Assembly (NCBI RefSeq): GCF_900114285.1
Contig: NZ_FOSN01000004.1
Location: 175,212 to 239,211, forward strand
Source: Methylocapsa palsarum
GTDB lineage: Bacteria; Pseudomonadota; Alphaproteobacteria; Rhizobiales; Beijerinckiaceae
Length of the DNA stretch: 64,000 nt
Reading direction: 5' to 3'
The position numbers were made by a program, and so were the translations under genes. Shown here in pieces: positions 1-10,100 of the stretch; position 1 is the stretch's first letter, and each line of letters starts with the position of its first letter. The notes below the pieces were generated by a model, which was not told the DNA's origin, made no database searches, and worked only from the letters and a program-made list of their open reading frames with translations.

Positions 1-1815
1 GACATAGGTCGGGCGGCCGTGGTTGCACTGGCCGGAGCCTGGCGTGCGCTCCATCTCGCGCAAAAGCGCGTTCATCTCGTCCGCGCCGAGCCGCCGCCCC
101 GCCCGCACCGAATGATGGCAGGCGAGCGTCGCCAGCACCCGGTCAAGTCGCTTCTCCAGAGGCGCCGCGCCGCCGCCCTCCCCGGCGAGCGCCGCGGCAA
201 GATCGCGCACGAGACTCGAGGCGTCGCAGGCGCCGAGCGCGGCGGGCGTCTCGCTGACCGCGACGGCACCCGGCCCGAACGGTTCGACCCTGAGGCCGAA
301 CTCGCCAAGGAGGTCCGCCGCATCGCAGACCCGCGCCGCCTCGCTTTGCCCCATCTCGACGATCACCGGGATGAGCAGATGCTGGCGCGGCGGGCTAGAG
401 CCCGCGCGGGCGGCCTTGAGGCGCTCGTAGACCAGCCGCTCATGCGCCGCGTGCTGGTCGACGATGACGATCCCCTCGCGGGTCTGCGCGACGATATAGG
501 TCTCGTGCAATTGCGCTCGCGCCGCGCCCAGAGGCGCGTCGAGGTCTTGCTGCAAAGGCTGCTGCTGATGCGCCCGCGCGGAGACGCTCGCGATCCGCGC
601 CAAGGCCCCGTCCGTGGCGAAGCTTGTCTGGTCAGGCGCAGCGAAAAGGTTTGTCGCCTCGGCGAAGCCGGCGGAGGGGCCGGAATGCTCCGGCTTCGCG
701 GGCGAGGCCCGCCAATCCCAGTTCGCGGCGGGCGCATAACCCGACCGGGCTGCGCCGAAGCCGCGTCTGGCGAGAAGATCGAGCGCGGCGGCGGAATTGT
801 TCGGGGTCGCCCTGTGCAGCGCGCCCGCCAGGGTCTGTTTCAGCGCGCCGACGATCAGGCCGCGCACGAGGCCGCCGTCGCGAAAGCGCACCTCCGCCTT
901 GGCCGGATGGACGTTGACGTCGACCTCGCGCGGATCGCAGGAGAGGAAAAGCGCCAGCGCCGGATGGCGTCCCTGCGGCACAAAATCCATATAGGCCGCG
1001 CGCACGGCGCCCGCGAGTAGCTTGTCGCGGACCGGACGGCCGTTGACGAAGAGAAATTGCGCCGACGCATTGGCGCGGTGCCAGGTCGGCAGCCCGGCGA
1101 AGCCCGCAAGGCTCACGCCCTCGCGCTCCGCCTCGACGCGCAGCGCATTGGCGCTGAACTCGCGGCCCAGAATGTCCGTCAGCCGCGCGAGCAGACCCGC
1201 GTCGCCCGGCCCCTGCGCGGCGAACTCGAAGCCCGCCGCCTCGCCCCCGCCTGAAAACGTGAACCGCACCTGCGGATGCGCCATCGCATGGCGCTGCACG
1301 GTCTCGGAGGCGGCGCGGGCCTCGGCCCGGTCGTTTTTCAGGAATTTCAGCCGCGCGGGCGTCGCCGCGAAGAGGTCGCGGATTTCGATCCGCGTCCCTT
1401 GGGGATGGGCGGCGGGCGCAATGGCGCTTTTGGCGCCCTGATCGACGCAGATCCGCGAGCCATGCGGCGCGCCAGACGCGCGGGTCGTGATCTCGAGGCT
1501 CGCGACCGAGCCGATCGAGGGCAAAGCCTCGCCCCGGAAGCCGAGGGTCTCGATCGCGGAGAGATCGCCGCCGGGAAGTTTCGAGGTGGCGTGGCGCTCG
1601 ACCGCGAGGTCGAGGTCCTGCGCCGACATGCCGAAGCCGTCGTCGATGACGCGAATGAGCTTTTTCCCGCCCGCCTCGAGCGCGACGTCGATCCGGGCCG
1701 CCCCGGCGTCGAGCGCGTTCTCGATCAATTCCTTCAAGGCCGAGGCCGGCCGCTCGACGACCTCGCCCGCGGCGATGCGGTCGATGAGAACGGGATCGAG
1801 GCGGCGAACCGGCAT
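1..1815 (-). CDS. mutL: DNA mismatch repair protein MutL, 3' end cut by window
   Basis: MutL couples mismatch recognition by MutS to strand removal. The frame is open from an ATG at 1815 down to base 1 with no stop, giving 605 codons, so only the last few residues are missing. Visible GHKL ATPase motifs are ENALDAG, DDGFGM and GFRGEAL near the N-terminus. Near the C-terminus the motif DQHAAHERLVYE fits DQHA-x2-E-x4-E, the metal-binding signature of endonuclease-type MutL, and CNHGRPTYV at the edge is the usual C-terminal CPHGRP block. So this should be a nicking MutL, as expected in bacteria without MutH. A long proline/alanine/glutamine-rich linker separates the two halves. Confidence 0.95.
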   Translation of the reverse strand, partial: MPVRRLDPVLIDRIAAGEVVERPASALKELIENALDAGAARIDVALEAGGKKLIRVIDDGFGMSAQDLDLAVERHATSKLPGGDLSAIETLGFRGEALPSIGSVASLEITTRASGAPHGSRICVDQGAKSAIAPAAHPQGTRIEIRDLFAATPARLKFLKNDRAEARAASETVQRHAMAHPQVRFTFSGGGEAAGFEFAAQGPGDAGLLARLTDILGREFSANALRVEAEREGVSLAGFAGLPTWHRANASAQFLFVNGRPVRDKLLAGAVRAAYMDFVPQGRHPALALFLSCDPREVDVNVHPAKAEVRFRDGGLVRGLIVGALKQTLAGALHRATPNNSAAALDLLARRGFGAARSGYAPAANWDWRASPAKPEHSGPSAGFAEATNLFAAPDQTSFATDGALARIASVSARAHQQQPLQQDLDAPLGAARAQLHETYIVAQTREGIVIVDQHAAHERLVYERLKAARAGSSPPRQHLLIPVIVEMGQSEAARVCDAADLLGEFGLRVEPFGPGAVAVSETPAALGACDASSLVRDLAAALAGEGGGAAPLEKRLDRVLATLACHHSVRAGRRLGADEMNALLREMERTPGSGQCNHGRPTYV

Positions 1816-2143
1816 GGGGGTTTGATGCTCTCAGCTTGGGCTTGCGCCGATCTTATCGTGCGCCGGACGCCGATGCGCGTTCGAGATTGGGCGGAGGAAG
1901 TTTTTCCAGAGCTTTCTTACACAAAAAGGCCAATGCCAGTCTGATGCGGCGAGTGTAGTCGGCGATACGCCTAACCAAGTCTTGTTGAATCTTTGCGGGT
2001 TCTTCCTGAAATCTGGACGGCGCGGAAGAGCTTTTGTCGCGACTTCTGCGCCAACATCGCGCTCTCTGACACGCCGACGCTCACACTGGCTTCCCTTCTT
2101 GACGGCGGCGCAACGTGATGCATATCAATGGTATCCACCATAA

Positions 2144-2256
2144 GAGCGCTTTCCGATCGCATGAAGTCATGCGATCGATCAGAAATCGCTTCAGATTCAA
2201 AGAATTGAGCATATTCTTGTCGATTGGATTGATTCAATCCAATCGGAATTTGCTCC
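2144..2256 (+). repeat. Dispersed palindromic repeat, copy 1
   Basis: A 113-bp element present three times in the window (also 27081-27193 and, inverted, 60941-61049). It carries two strong inverted repeats: CGATCGCATGA-AG-TCATGCGATCG, and CGATTGGATTGA-T-TCAATCCAATCG. Copy 1 ends directly against the Shine-Dalgarno sequence of the vapB-like gene. It resembles the intergenic palindromic repeats common in Hyphomicrobiales. No transposase is nearby. Confidence 0.9.
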
Positions 2257-2262
2257 AGGAGG
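2257..2262 (+). promoter_or_regulatory. Ribosome binding site that sets the vapB start
   Basis: A perfect AGGAGG lies 5 nt before TTG at 2268 and begins right after the repeat ends. It argues for the TTG start over the upstream in-frame ATGs at 2115 and 2160, which would add repeat-derived residues to the antitoxin. Confidence 0.75.
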
Positions 2263-2267
2263 CGCAT

Positions 2268-2525
2268 TTGACCGCCAAAGGAACCGCCAAGCTCTTCATG
2301 TCCGGCCGCAGCCAGGCCGTGCGCCTGCCCAAGGAATTTCGGTTCGAGGGATCGCAGGTGCGGGTCTCCAAAATCGGCGACAAGGTTATTCTGGAGCCGA
2401 TGGAGAACGCACCCTTCGACGTCACGGCCTGGCGCGCGAGGCTGCGGGCCCTCGGCGCCGCCGATTTTCTTCCCGAGGGGCGCCCCGAGCAGCCGCCAAC
2501 GCCTGATGACGGCGCCGCGTTCTAA
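2268..2525 (+). CDS. vapB: VapB-type antitoxin (AbrB/SpoVT fold)
   Basis: 85 aa from a TTG start. The N-terminal half is an AbrB-like swapped-hairpin DNA-binding domain with the family signature [15 protein letters not shown] and a following [14 protein letters not shown] strand pair. The acidic/proline-rich tail would wrap the toxin. It is followed after 5 nt by a PIN-domain toxin, the normal vapBC order, so the two should form an autoregulated toxin-antitoxin operon. The ORF stays open upstream through repeat copy 1, so longer annotated versions with an extra N-terminus are probably wrong. Confidence 0.88.
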   Translation: MTAKGTAKLFMSGRSQAVRLPKEFRFEGSQVRVSKIGDKVILEPMENAPFDVTAWRARLRALGAADFLPEGRPEQPPTPDDGAAF

Positions 2526-2530
2526 AGGCG

Positions 2531-2941
2531 ATGTTCTGTCTCGATACGAACGCCGTCATCGCCGCGCTGAATGAGAAAAGCCCGTTGATGGCGGCGCGCC
2601 TCGACGCGGAAATCGCGCGCGGCGCGCAAATCCTTTTATCAGCGATCGTTCTTTACGAATTGCGGTATGGCGTCGCCAAAAGCGTGCGCCCGGAGCGCAG
2701 CCAGGCGATTCTCGCGGCGTTTCTGGATCTGCCGCTCACGATCGCCGCGTTTGACTCGGAGGACGCGAAAGGCGCGGGCGAAATCCGAGCGGCGCTGGCA
2801 AAGGCGGGAACGCCGATCGGACCCTATGACGTGCTGATCGCGGCGCAGGCCCGCCGCCGGAGCGCTACGCTCGTCACGGCGAACCGCCGCGAATTCGAGC
2901 GTGTGCCGGGGCTGGTCATCACCGATTGGATGGCAGGTTGA
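2531..2941 (+). CDS. vapC: VapC-type PIN-domain ribonuclease toxin
   Basis: 136 aa, full PIN domain length for VapC/FitB. Acidic residues expected for Mg-dependent RNase activity are present: D5 in CLDTN, E43 in LYELRYG and D100 in GPYDVLIAAQA, with the terminal block LVTANRREFERVPGL. All catalytic positions look intact, so the toxin should be active. The RNA target (often initiator tRNA or rRNA in this family) cannot be told from sequence. It sits between mutL and the M16 genes on the opposite strand, as an inserted module. Confidence 0.9.
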   Translation: MFCLDTNAVIAALNEKSPLMAARLDAEIARGAQILLSAIVLYELRYGVAKSVRPERSQAILAAFLDLPLTIAAFDSEDAKGAGEIRAALAKAGTPIGPYDVLIAAQARRRSATLVTANRREFERVPGLVITDWMAG

Positions 2942-2963
2942 CCGAGAATCATCGGTGCGTCAT

Positions 2964-3007
2964 TCCTGCATCCTTCTTCGAGAGGCACGGGCTCATCTGG
3001 ATGAGGA
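2964..3007. repeat. Imperfect inverted repeat / possible terminator after vapC
   Basis: The arms CCTGCATCC and GGATGAGG flank about 25 nt. The layout looks like a degenerate copy of the cCATCC...GGATGAGg palindromes scattered in Hyphomicrobiales genomes. It lies between the convergent ends of vapC and the M16 gene and could act as a terminator, but there is no U-tract. Confidence 0.4.
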
Positions 3008-3016
3008 ATTGCCCCC

Positions 3017-4297
3017 TCACATCCCTTCCGGGCGCCCTGCGACGGCGACGAGGAGCTTCCCATCGCCAAAGATGCGCCTCGCCGCGCGCTTGGCGTCGTC
3101 CATCGTGACGGCGGCGATCAGCCTGTTGCGTTCATCGAGATAATCGACGCCATAGCCCTCGGTCTGGAGGTGGACGAGCTGGGCCACGATCTTGGTCGAG
3201 GTATCGAAGCGGAGCGCATAGGAGCCGATGAGGTATTTTTTCGCCTTGTCCAGTTCCTCTTCCGTCGGCCCCGACTCGGAAAGGCTGGCGATCTCGCCCT
3301 CGATCACCGCCATCGATTCGGCGGCGCGTTCATTCTTGGTGGAGGTGCCGCCGCTCAGCATGGCGGCGTGATCGAAGGTCGTGAGGTGGGACCAGACCGA
3401 ATAGGCGAGGCCGCGCTTCTCGCGCACCTCGCGGAAGAGCCGCGCCGAAAACACGCCGCCGCCGAGGACGTGGTTGACGACAATCGCGGGGATGATGTCG
3501 GGATCGGCGCGGGCGATCCCTTGCCGGCCGAAACGGATCGCCGATTGCGGCACGTCGATCCTGACGACATGGCGCGCGCCTTCCCCCGAGAAGGCGATGG
3601 GAGCGATAGGATCCAGGTCGGACTTTGCCGGCAGGGCTCCGAACACGTCGTCGAGACGGGCGGCGAGCGTCGCGGCGTCGATCGCGCCCACCGCCGCGAT
3701 TTTCAGCGTGTCGCGCGCGAAGACCCGCGCCCGCATGTCGGTGAGGTTGGCGCGGGTCAGCGTCGGCAGAGTCGCGAGATCGCCGCGCACCGGCAGGCCA
3801 TAGGGATGGTTCGCATAGGCGACCGAACGGAAGGTGCGCGCGGCGACATGGTCAGGATCGTTGACCTCGCGCTTGAGGCTGGCGGAGATCTGGCCGATGA
3901 CGCGCTCGAACGGTTCGGAGTCGAGACGCGCCTTGCCGACGGCGAGCTGCAGAAGTTCGAAGGCCCGCGCAATGTTGCGGGCGAGCGTCTGCATCCGCCC
4001 GCTGACGAGATCGCGGTCGGCCGAGAACGAAAGCTCGATGGCGTCTTCATCGAGCGCGCGATGGAAGGCCTCGGCGTCATAGGGGCCGGCTCCTTCATCG
4101 AGCATGCCGGCGAGAAGGGTGGCAACGCCCGGCTTGCCGATCGGGTCCTGCGACGCGCCGCCCTTGAAGGCGAATTCAAGCGCGACGATCGGAACGGCGT
4201 AATCCTCGACCAGCCAGGCCTCGATGCCGCCGGGCGAGACGATCTTCTGGACGGCGGCGGCGCGGGACGGGCTTTGCGTGCTGGCGAGAGCGGTCAT
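3017..4297 (-). CDS. M16 family peptidase-like protein, non-catalytic subunit
   Basis: 426 aa from ATG 4297. The protein has the two-domain M16 (pitrilysin/PqqF/MPP) fold, with an N-terminal block starting at VSPGGIEAWLVED and a C-terminal block containing LGGGVFSARLFREVREKRGLAY, the glycine-rich and R/Y substrate-binding signature. The HxxEH zinc motif is absent; the equivalent segment reads KPGVATLLAGMLDEGAG. This is the usual inactive partner of an M16 heterodimer. Its active partner is immediately upstream with only 34 nt between, so the pair is probably co-translated and assembles like the alpha/beta mitochondrial processing peptidase. Confidence 0.88.
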   Translation of the reverse strand: MTALASTQSPSRAAAVQKIVSPGGIEAWLVEDYAVPIVALEFAFKGGASQDPIGKPGVATLLAGMLDEGAGPYDAEAFHRALDEDAIELSFSADRDLVSGRMQTLARNIARAFELLQLAVGKARLDSEPFERVIGQISASLKREVNDPDHVAARTFRSVAYANHPYGLPVRGDLATLPTLTRANLTDMRARVFARDTLKIAAVGAIDAATLAARLDDVFGALPAKSDLDPIAPIAFSGEGARHVVRIDVPQSAIRFGRQGIARADPDIIPAIVVNHVLGGGVFSARLFREVREKRGLAYSVWSHLTTFDHAAMLSGGTSTKNERAAESMAVIEGEIASLSESGPTEEELDKAKKYLIGSYALRFDTSTKIVAQLVHLQTEGYGVDYLDERNRLIAAVTMDDAKRAARRIFGDGKLLVAVAGRPEGM

Positions 4298-4331
4298 GAT
4301 GGATCCATTTTTTCTTTTTTTTGCTTTTCGT

Positions 4332-5741
4332 TCAGCACGCGATGATGGCGTCGGCAGCATCCTGCGCGGGAGGGGTTCGCGCAGAGGGTTCGGCCGGAAG
4401 CAGGAATCCAGTGACGCTGCGCCGCTTGTCGAGCCAGCGCGCGGCTCTTTTCACGTCGTCGGCGGTCACAGCCTCGATCCGCTCGGGCCAGTGCGCGACG
4501 TCCTCGATCGAAAGTCCGACCGCCAGCGAGGCGCCGTACCATCGGGCGAGGGTCGCCTGATTGTCCTGCGCATAGATCGCGTCGGCGACGAGCCGGGTTT
4601 TCGCGCGTTTGAAGTCCGCCTCATCGACGCCATGGGCGGCGACGCCGGCGATGATCTCTCCGATCGCGGCGTCGAGCCGTTCGAGCGAAACCCCGGGCGC
4701 CGGGACGGCGAAGACATAGAATCGCGTGTCGTCGACCGAGGCGCCCTGGTAATGCGCGCCCGCCCCGACCGCGATCTTGTCGTTCATGACGAGGGTCTTG
4801 AAGAGGAGGCTCGTCGGGCCGCCGCCCAGAAGATGGGCGAGGACTTCGAGGGCCTCGGCCTCGCCGGGCTCGGCCGTCCTGTACGAGGGCGCAAGGAACA
4901 CGCTCTGGTGCGAGGGCTGTTCGACCTTCTCGTCGGCAAGGGTCACGAGACGGTGCGCGCGGGGCTCGGGTTCGCGTGGACGCGAGCGTTTCGGGGCCTC
5001 GCCCCGCGCCGGGATCGCGCCATAGATCTCCCCCGCGAGTTCGATCACGGCCGCCGCATCGACGTCTCCCGCAATGACGAGGATCGCGTTTTCGGGCGTA
5101 TAGAACCGATGGTAATAGGCCAGCGCGTCGTTACGGTCGAGACCTTCGATCTCGTGATTCCAGCCGATGATCGGCCGGCCGTAGGGGTGCTGGGTGAAGA
5201 GCGCGGCCTGCACCGCCTCGTTCAACTGGTCCGAAGGATCGGAATCGGTGCGCATCCGACGCTCCTCGAGCACGACGTCTCGTTCGGGCGCCACCACCTC
5301 GTCGCTGAGGACAAGATTGGTCATCCGGTCCGCTTCATATTCCATGCAGACCCGAAGATGGTCCTTGGCGACGCGCTGGAAATAGGCGGTGTAATCGTTT
5401 GAGGTGAACGCGTTCTCCTGACCGCCGACATCGGCGATCAATTCGGAGAATTTACCCTGGGGATTGGCCTTGGTGCCCTTAAACATCAGATGTTCGAGGA
5501 AATGGGCGATGCCGGATTTTCCCAGCGGGTCGTCGGCGGAGCCGTTGCGGTACCAGACCATGTGCGTCACGACCGGCGCGCGATGGTCGGCGATCACGAC
5601 GATTTCGAGGCCGTTGGCGAGTTTCGCCTGAGCGACAGGCGGCCCGGCGGGTTTGGCGGAGGGCTGCGCAGAGGGCGTAAGGGCGCAGGCGCGCGGGCCG
5701 GAAGCGGCTTGACCAGGAAGCATTCGATCCATCGCTTTCAT
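4332..5741 (-). CDS. M16 family zinc metallopeptidase, catalytic subunit
   Basis: 469 aa from ATG 5741; a start at 5732 is also possible. The zinc site HFLEH lies at residues 80-84 and is followed by the usual MFKGT. The conserved ENAFTSNDYTAYF and LEERRM segments are present, and the C-terminal half carries the LLGGGPTSLLFKTLV block. The N-terminus is alanine/proline-rich with a Cys in PRACAL, possibly an envelope-targeting segment, but I cannot call a clean signal peptide. It probably degrades short peptides in the periplasm or cytoplasm together with the inactive M16 subunit downstream. Order ileS-lspA-exported protein-M16-M16 suggests one envelope-related transcript. Confidence 0.9.
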   Translation of the reverse strand: MKAMDRMLPGQAASGPRACALTPSAQPSAKPAGPPVAQAKLANGLEIVVIADHRAPVVTHMVWYRNGSADDPLGKSGIAHFLEHLMFKGTKANPQGKFSELIADVGGQENAFTSNDYTAYFQRVAKDHLRVCMEYEADRMTNLVLSDEVVAPERDVVLEERRMRTDSDPSDQLNEAVQAALFTQHPYGRPIIGWNHEIEGLDRNDALAYYHRFYTPENAILVIAGDVDAAAVIELAGEIYGAIPARGEAPKRSRPREPEPRAHRLVTLADEKVEQPSHQSVFLAPSYRTAEPGEAEALEVLAHLLGGGPTSLLFKTLVMNDKIAVGAGAHYQGASVDDTRFYVFAVPAPGVSLERLDAAIGEIIAGVAAHGVDEADFKRAKTRLVADAIYAQDNQATLARWYGASLAVGLSIEDVAHWPERIEAVTADDVKRAARWLDKRRSVTGFLLPAEPSARTPPAQDAADAIIAC

Positions 5742-5889
5742 GAGACCGCGGCGAGCAGGCCGAGGTCCGAGTTGAAAAGTCTGGAGCGAATATAGGTCAG
5801 AAAATCGGCGGCGGTATAGTCTTTGTGAATTTGCGGCGACAGGCCCCGGCCCGGAAAGCCGCCGCCCGCCGCGCGCGGAACCATAAAGG

Positions 5890-6564
5890 TTAGTTGTCCA
5901 CCGAGTTCTTGCGTCGTTGCGAGCGGTTGTAGGCGGCGGGATCCGACGGGTCCGCCTCTTCTTTGACCTTGTCCGGCGCAAGAGCGGTGGCGGCGGTCGC
6001 CTTGCGATAGCCCGGCGGCGGTTCGGTCAGATATTTCCGGCTCGGCTCGACTCCCGGCTGGACCACATCCGCTTGTCCGCCGCCGCCGACGGCGGCCTGC
6101 AGGGCTTTCCAGGGCGCGTAAAGGCAGATCGGCGTTCCAGAACCCGCCTGACATTCGCTAGGCGGCCCCTCCTTCGGAAGATCGCCGGTGACGCGACTAA
6201 GGTCGCGGGGCGACATTTCCACGCGGGCGTTCGGCGTCGGTTGCGGCGCCGGCTGATTCGCGCTGAGCGCCGCCCGGCGGCGTTCGACGACATCGGGGTC
6301 CGTTGGCCATGACGCGCTCCGGGCGCTTTCCTTTGGCGGGGGAAGATCGAGTCGCGGCGGCACGACGATGGGGGCGCGGGCGCGGTAATCGATCGCGTCC
6401 TGCTCCTTGTCGAACTGCAGCCCGACAAAGCCGAGCATCGAGTTGAACATATTGGTGTCTTCTTCAGCCGCCGCAGGCAAAGGCGCGGCGGCCATGAAAG
6501 CGCCGGCGGCCAACGCGGCCAAAATGGAGGCTTTGCTGCGTCCCTGAACCTTGTCAAACACCAT
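5890..6564 (-). CDS. Hypothetical exported protein, proline-rich
   Basis: 224 aa. GAGAGGAC lies 6-7 nt before the ATG at 6564 and supports this start. A clear Sec signal peptide spans about residues 10-34 (hydrophobic ILAALAAGAFMAAAP, then AAA before EE). The mature part is hydrophilic, rich in Pro and Arg, with two cysteines in SECQAGSGTPICLY that could form a disulphide. No enzyme motif is visible. Position between lspA and the M16 pair suggests an envelope role. I do not recognise a named family. Confidence 0.75.
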   Translation of the reverse strand: MVFDKVQGRSKASILAALAAGAFMAAAPLPAAAEEDTNMFNSMLGFVGLQFDKEQDAIDYRARAPIVVPPRLDLPPPKESARSASWPTDPDVVERRRAALSANQPAPQPTPNARVEMSPRDLSRVTGDLPKEGPPSECQAGSGTPICLYAPWKALQAAVGGGGQADVVQPGVEPSRKYLTEPPPGYRKATAATALAPDKVKEEADPSDPAAYNRSQRRKNSVDN

Positions 6565-6702
6565 AACGAAGTCCTCTCCCCTGTCGTCGCCCGAACACGG
6601 CGGTCAATCGCCGGGAAGCCGCGAGAGCGCTTGCGCCGAGCTTACGTCGCCATGTTAAGCGCCATCGCGGCATTTTGACGGCGAAGCTGCGCCATTCGGC
6701 GA

Positions 6703-7197
6703 TTATTGCTCCGCAACGCCCTCCGGGTCGCGGTTCGAGGTAAACAAAGAATCGTAAAGAAGTAGTCCAACCCCGGACACAATCGCGACGTCGGCGAAAT
6801 TGAAAACGTACCAGGAGAATGTCCCGACGTGGAAATGGTAGAAATCGGCGACGAACCCGTAGGCGAACCGGTCATAGGCGTTGCCGAGCGCGCCGCCGAT
6901 GATCAGCCCCAGCGCGAGGGCGACCGTTTTCGTCTGCGCGCGCCAGAGCCATGCGCCCAGAAAGAACGTCGCGGCAAGGGCGAAGGCCAGCAGGACATAC
7001 CTTCCGGTCTCGCTGCTCGCGCGCAGGAGCGAATAGGAAATGCCGGTGTTTTTCGCGTAGATCACGTCGAGAAACGGCGCTAATCGCACCGGCTGGCGCG
7101 TCTCGATGCCATAGACGAAGATCAGCCACAGCTTGTTGGCCTGGTCCGCCGCCAGCGTCGCCAGCGCGACGGCGGCGCCAAGGCGGCGGGGACTCAT
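6703..7197 (-). CDS. lspA: Lipoprotein signal peptidase (signal peptidase II)
   Basis: 164 aa, normal for LspA, an inner-membrane aspartyl protease that cleaves prolipoproteins after diacylglyceryl modification. The two catalytic Asp blocks are visible: GNAYDRF and FNFADVAI, together with the conserved NTGISYSLL. About four membrane spans are apparent. The ATG at 7197 overlaps the ileS stop as ATGA, so the two are translationally coupled, the classic ileS-lspA arrangement. An upstream in-frame ATG at 7203 would overlap ileS further and is less likely. Confidence 0.95.
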   Translation of the reverse strand: MSPRRLGAAVALATLAADQANKLWLIFVYGIETRQPVRLAPFLDVIYAKNTGISYSLLRASSETGRYVLLAFALAATFFLGAWLWRAQTKTVALALGLIIGGALGNAYDRFAYGFVADFYHFHVGTFSWYVFNFADVAIVSGVGLLLYDSLFTSNRDPEGVAEQ

Positions 7198-10100
7198 CGC
7201 CATAGGCCGGCGGCCCGCAATTCGCGAAGGGCCTGCGCGTCGCGCGGGCTGACGTCTGGAAATTCGGAATCGGCGCCGACACTTTTCGAGATCTTCCACG
7301 ATCTCGCGCATTTCGTTCCCTCGGCGAGTCCCGGGACGATTGCGACGCCGGGAACGTCGTCGAGCCGGAACGCTTCCGCCGGGCCTTCGCCCGCCGCAAT
7401 CGAGATGTCGGAGGTGATGCAGATCTCCGCGAAATCGACGCCGTTGAGAAGAGCGCGCCAGTCTTCATTTTCGATGAAGACCTTTGGCGCCGCCTCGAGC
7501 GACGAGCCGATGCGCTTTTGCGCCCGCTCGATCTCGAGCGCGCCGGTCACCACCGAGCGGATGCGGCGGATTTTTTCCCATTTTTCGGCGAGCGCGTCGT
7601 CGCGCCAGGCTTGCGGCGTTTCGGGAAATGCTTCGAGATGAACCGAGACGGCGTCGGGGCGGCGCGACAGCCACGCCTCTTCAGACGTGAAGGCGAGAAT
7701 CGGCGCGAGCCACAACGTGACCCGGCGGAAGATCTGCTCGACAGTCTCCAGCGCGGCGCGGCGCTTAAGGCTCGAGGGCGGCTCGCAATAGAGCGCATCC
7801 TTGCGGATGTCGAAATAGAAGGCCGACAGGTCCGAGTTGAGAAAGGCCGACAGGCGCGCCACCACCCTCTTGTAGTCGAAGCGCAAGTAGGCGTCGCGGA
7901 TCTCGCCGTCGAGTTCCGCGAGCTTGTGCAGCATCAGCCGCTCCAGTTCGCCCATGGCGGCCGGCGCGACGGTCTGGGCCGGATCGTAATGAGCGAGCGT
8001 CCCGAGCATCCAGCGGATCGTGTTGCGCAGCTTACGATAGGTCTCGACGAAGGTCTTGAGGATTTCCGGCCCGATGCGCAGATCGTCGGAATAATCGGAC
8101 GCCGCGACCCAGAGCCGGAGAATGTCGGCGCCGGCGTCCTTGATGATGGTCTGCGGGGCGGTGACGTTGCCCGCCGATTTCGACATTTTCTGGCCCTTCT
8201 CGTCGAGAACGAAGCCATGGGTCAGAACCGCGTCGTAGGGCGCCCTGCCCCGCGTGCCGCAGGATTCGAGCAGCGAGGAATGGAACCAGCCGCGATGCTG
8301 GTCGGAGCCTTCGAGATACATGATCTCGTCGGCGCCGCCGTCGCGCAGCCGATGGATTCCCGCAAGGCCGGGAAAGTTCTTCGGATCGTCCAGCGTGAAG
8401 GAATGGGTCGATCCGGAATCGAACCAGACATCGAGAACGTCGTCGATTTTCTCGAATTTTTCCGGATCGTAGCCGGGCTGCAGGAAGCGCTCGGCGGCGC
8501 CATCGGCAAACCATGCGTCGGCGCCCTCTTCTTCGAAAGCCGCCGCGATGCGCTGGTTCACCACATCGTCAACGAGAATGTCCTTCGTGTCCTTATCGAC
8601 AAAGATCGCGATGGGCACGCCCCAGGCGCGCTGGCGCGAAACCACCCAGTCCGGGCGGTTGGCGATCATGCCATTGATGCGATTTTCGCCCGCCGCCGGA
8701 ACCCATTTGGTGGCTTCGATTTCGCGCAGGGCGATCTGGCGGATGGTGGGAGCGTTTGTGGAGGCGCCGGCGTCAATCGGCTTGTCGAGCGCGATGAACC
8801 ATTGCGGCGTGTTGCGGAAGATGAGCGGCTTTTTCGAGCGCCAGCTATGCGGATATTGATGCTTCAACCGTCCACGCGCGACGAGATTGCCCGCCTCGAT
8901 CAGCGCCTTGATGACCGCCTCGTTGGCGTCGCCCTTATTGCCCTTGTCGTCGATGACGCGGCGGCCCTCGAAGCCGGGCGCTTCCTTGGTGAGAAAGCCG
9001 TCGGCGTCGACGGTGTAGGGAATGCGCGTCTCGATGCCGCGCGCGGCGAGTTCGCGGCCGTGCGCCATCCAGACGTCGAAGTCGTCCCGGCCGTGGCCGG
9101 GCGCGGTGTGGACGAAGCCGGTGCCGGTATCGGCGGTGACGTGGTCGCCGTCGAAAAGGAGAACGTCGAAATCATAGCCGGGGATTGTTGCGGCGAGGGG
9201 ATGTCGAACTTCGAGAGCCGCGAGAGCCTCGGCGGACACGTCGTTTTCACGCTCGAAAGCGTTGACTTTTGCAGCATTGAACACGCTTTCGGCAAGCGCA
9301 TCGGCAAGGATGTAGAGATCGTCAACTTTCATCCAATTGTGTTCAGGCGCCGCCGTCACGCGATACAGGCCATAGGCGATCTTGGACGAAAAGCTAATCG
9401 CCCGGTTGGCTGGGATGGTCCAGGGCGTCGTCGTCCAGATGATCACACGCGCCCGTTGGCGCTTGACGCTCTCAACTTCACTTAGATGTCTGGTTCGAGC
9501 GTTCGCCCAATCAAACAATGCAGAATCATCGAATATGGTCTGACCGGTTTCTTCATCTACAGAGATTTTGCCGGACGGCGCCATTAATCGGTGGGCATTT
9601 TCGGCGCCACCGATAGGAAACGCCACAAAAACCGTGTCGCTAACATGGTCTTCGTATTCCACCTCCGCCTCGGCCAAAGCGGTTTTTTCGACGACGCTCC
9701 ACATCACCGGCTTCGAGCCGCGATACAGCGTCCCGTTGGCGGCGAATTTCATGATCTCGCGGGCGATCTGCGCTTCGGCCGGAAAGGTCATAGTGAGATA
9801 GGGATGATCCCAGTCTCCCGTGACGCCAAGACGCTTGAACTCCTCGCGTTGCACATCGACCCAGTGCGCGGCGAAGGCGCGGCACTCGCGGCGGAATTCG
9901 TTGATCGGGACAGCGTCCTTGTTGCGGCCCTTGGCGCGGTACTGCTCCTCGATCTTCCATTCGATCGGCAGTCCGTGGCAGTCCCAGCCCGGCACATAAT
10001 TGGAATCCTTGCCGAGCATCTGCTGCGAGCGGGTGACGAGATCCTTGAGGATCTTGTTCAGCGCATGGCCAATGTGGATGTTGCCGTTGGCGTAGGGCGG

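Noticed and set aside
3170..4345. Plus-strand open frame of 391 codons opposite the M16 gene
   Set aside because: It is the antisense shadow of a clear M16 gene; its product is Arg/Gly-rich with no family motif.
7518..9485. Plus-strand open frame of 655 codons inside ileS
   Set aside because: Antisense to a complete ileS; caused by high-GC codon use.
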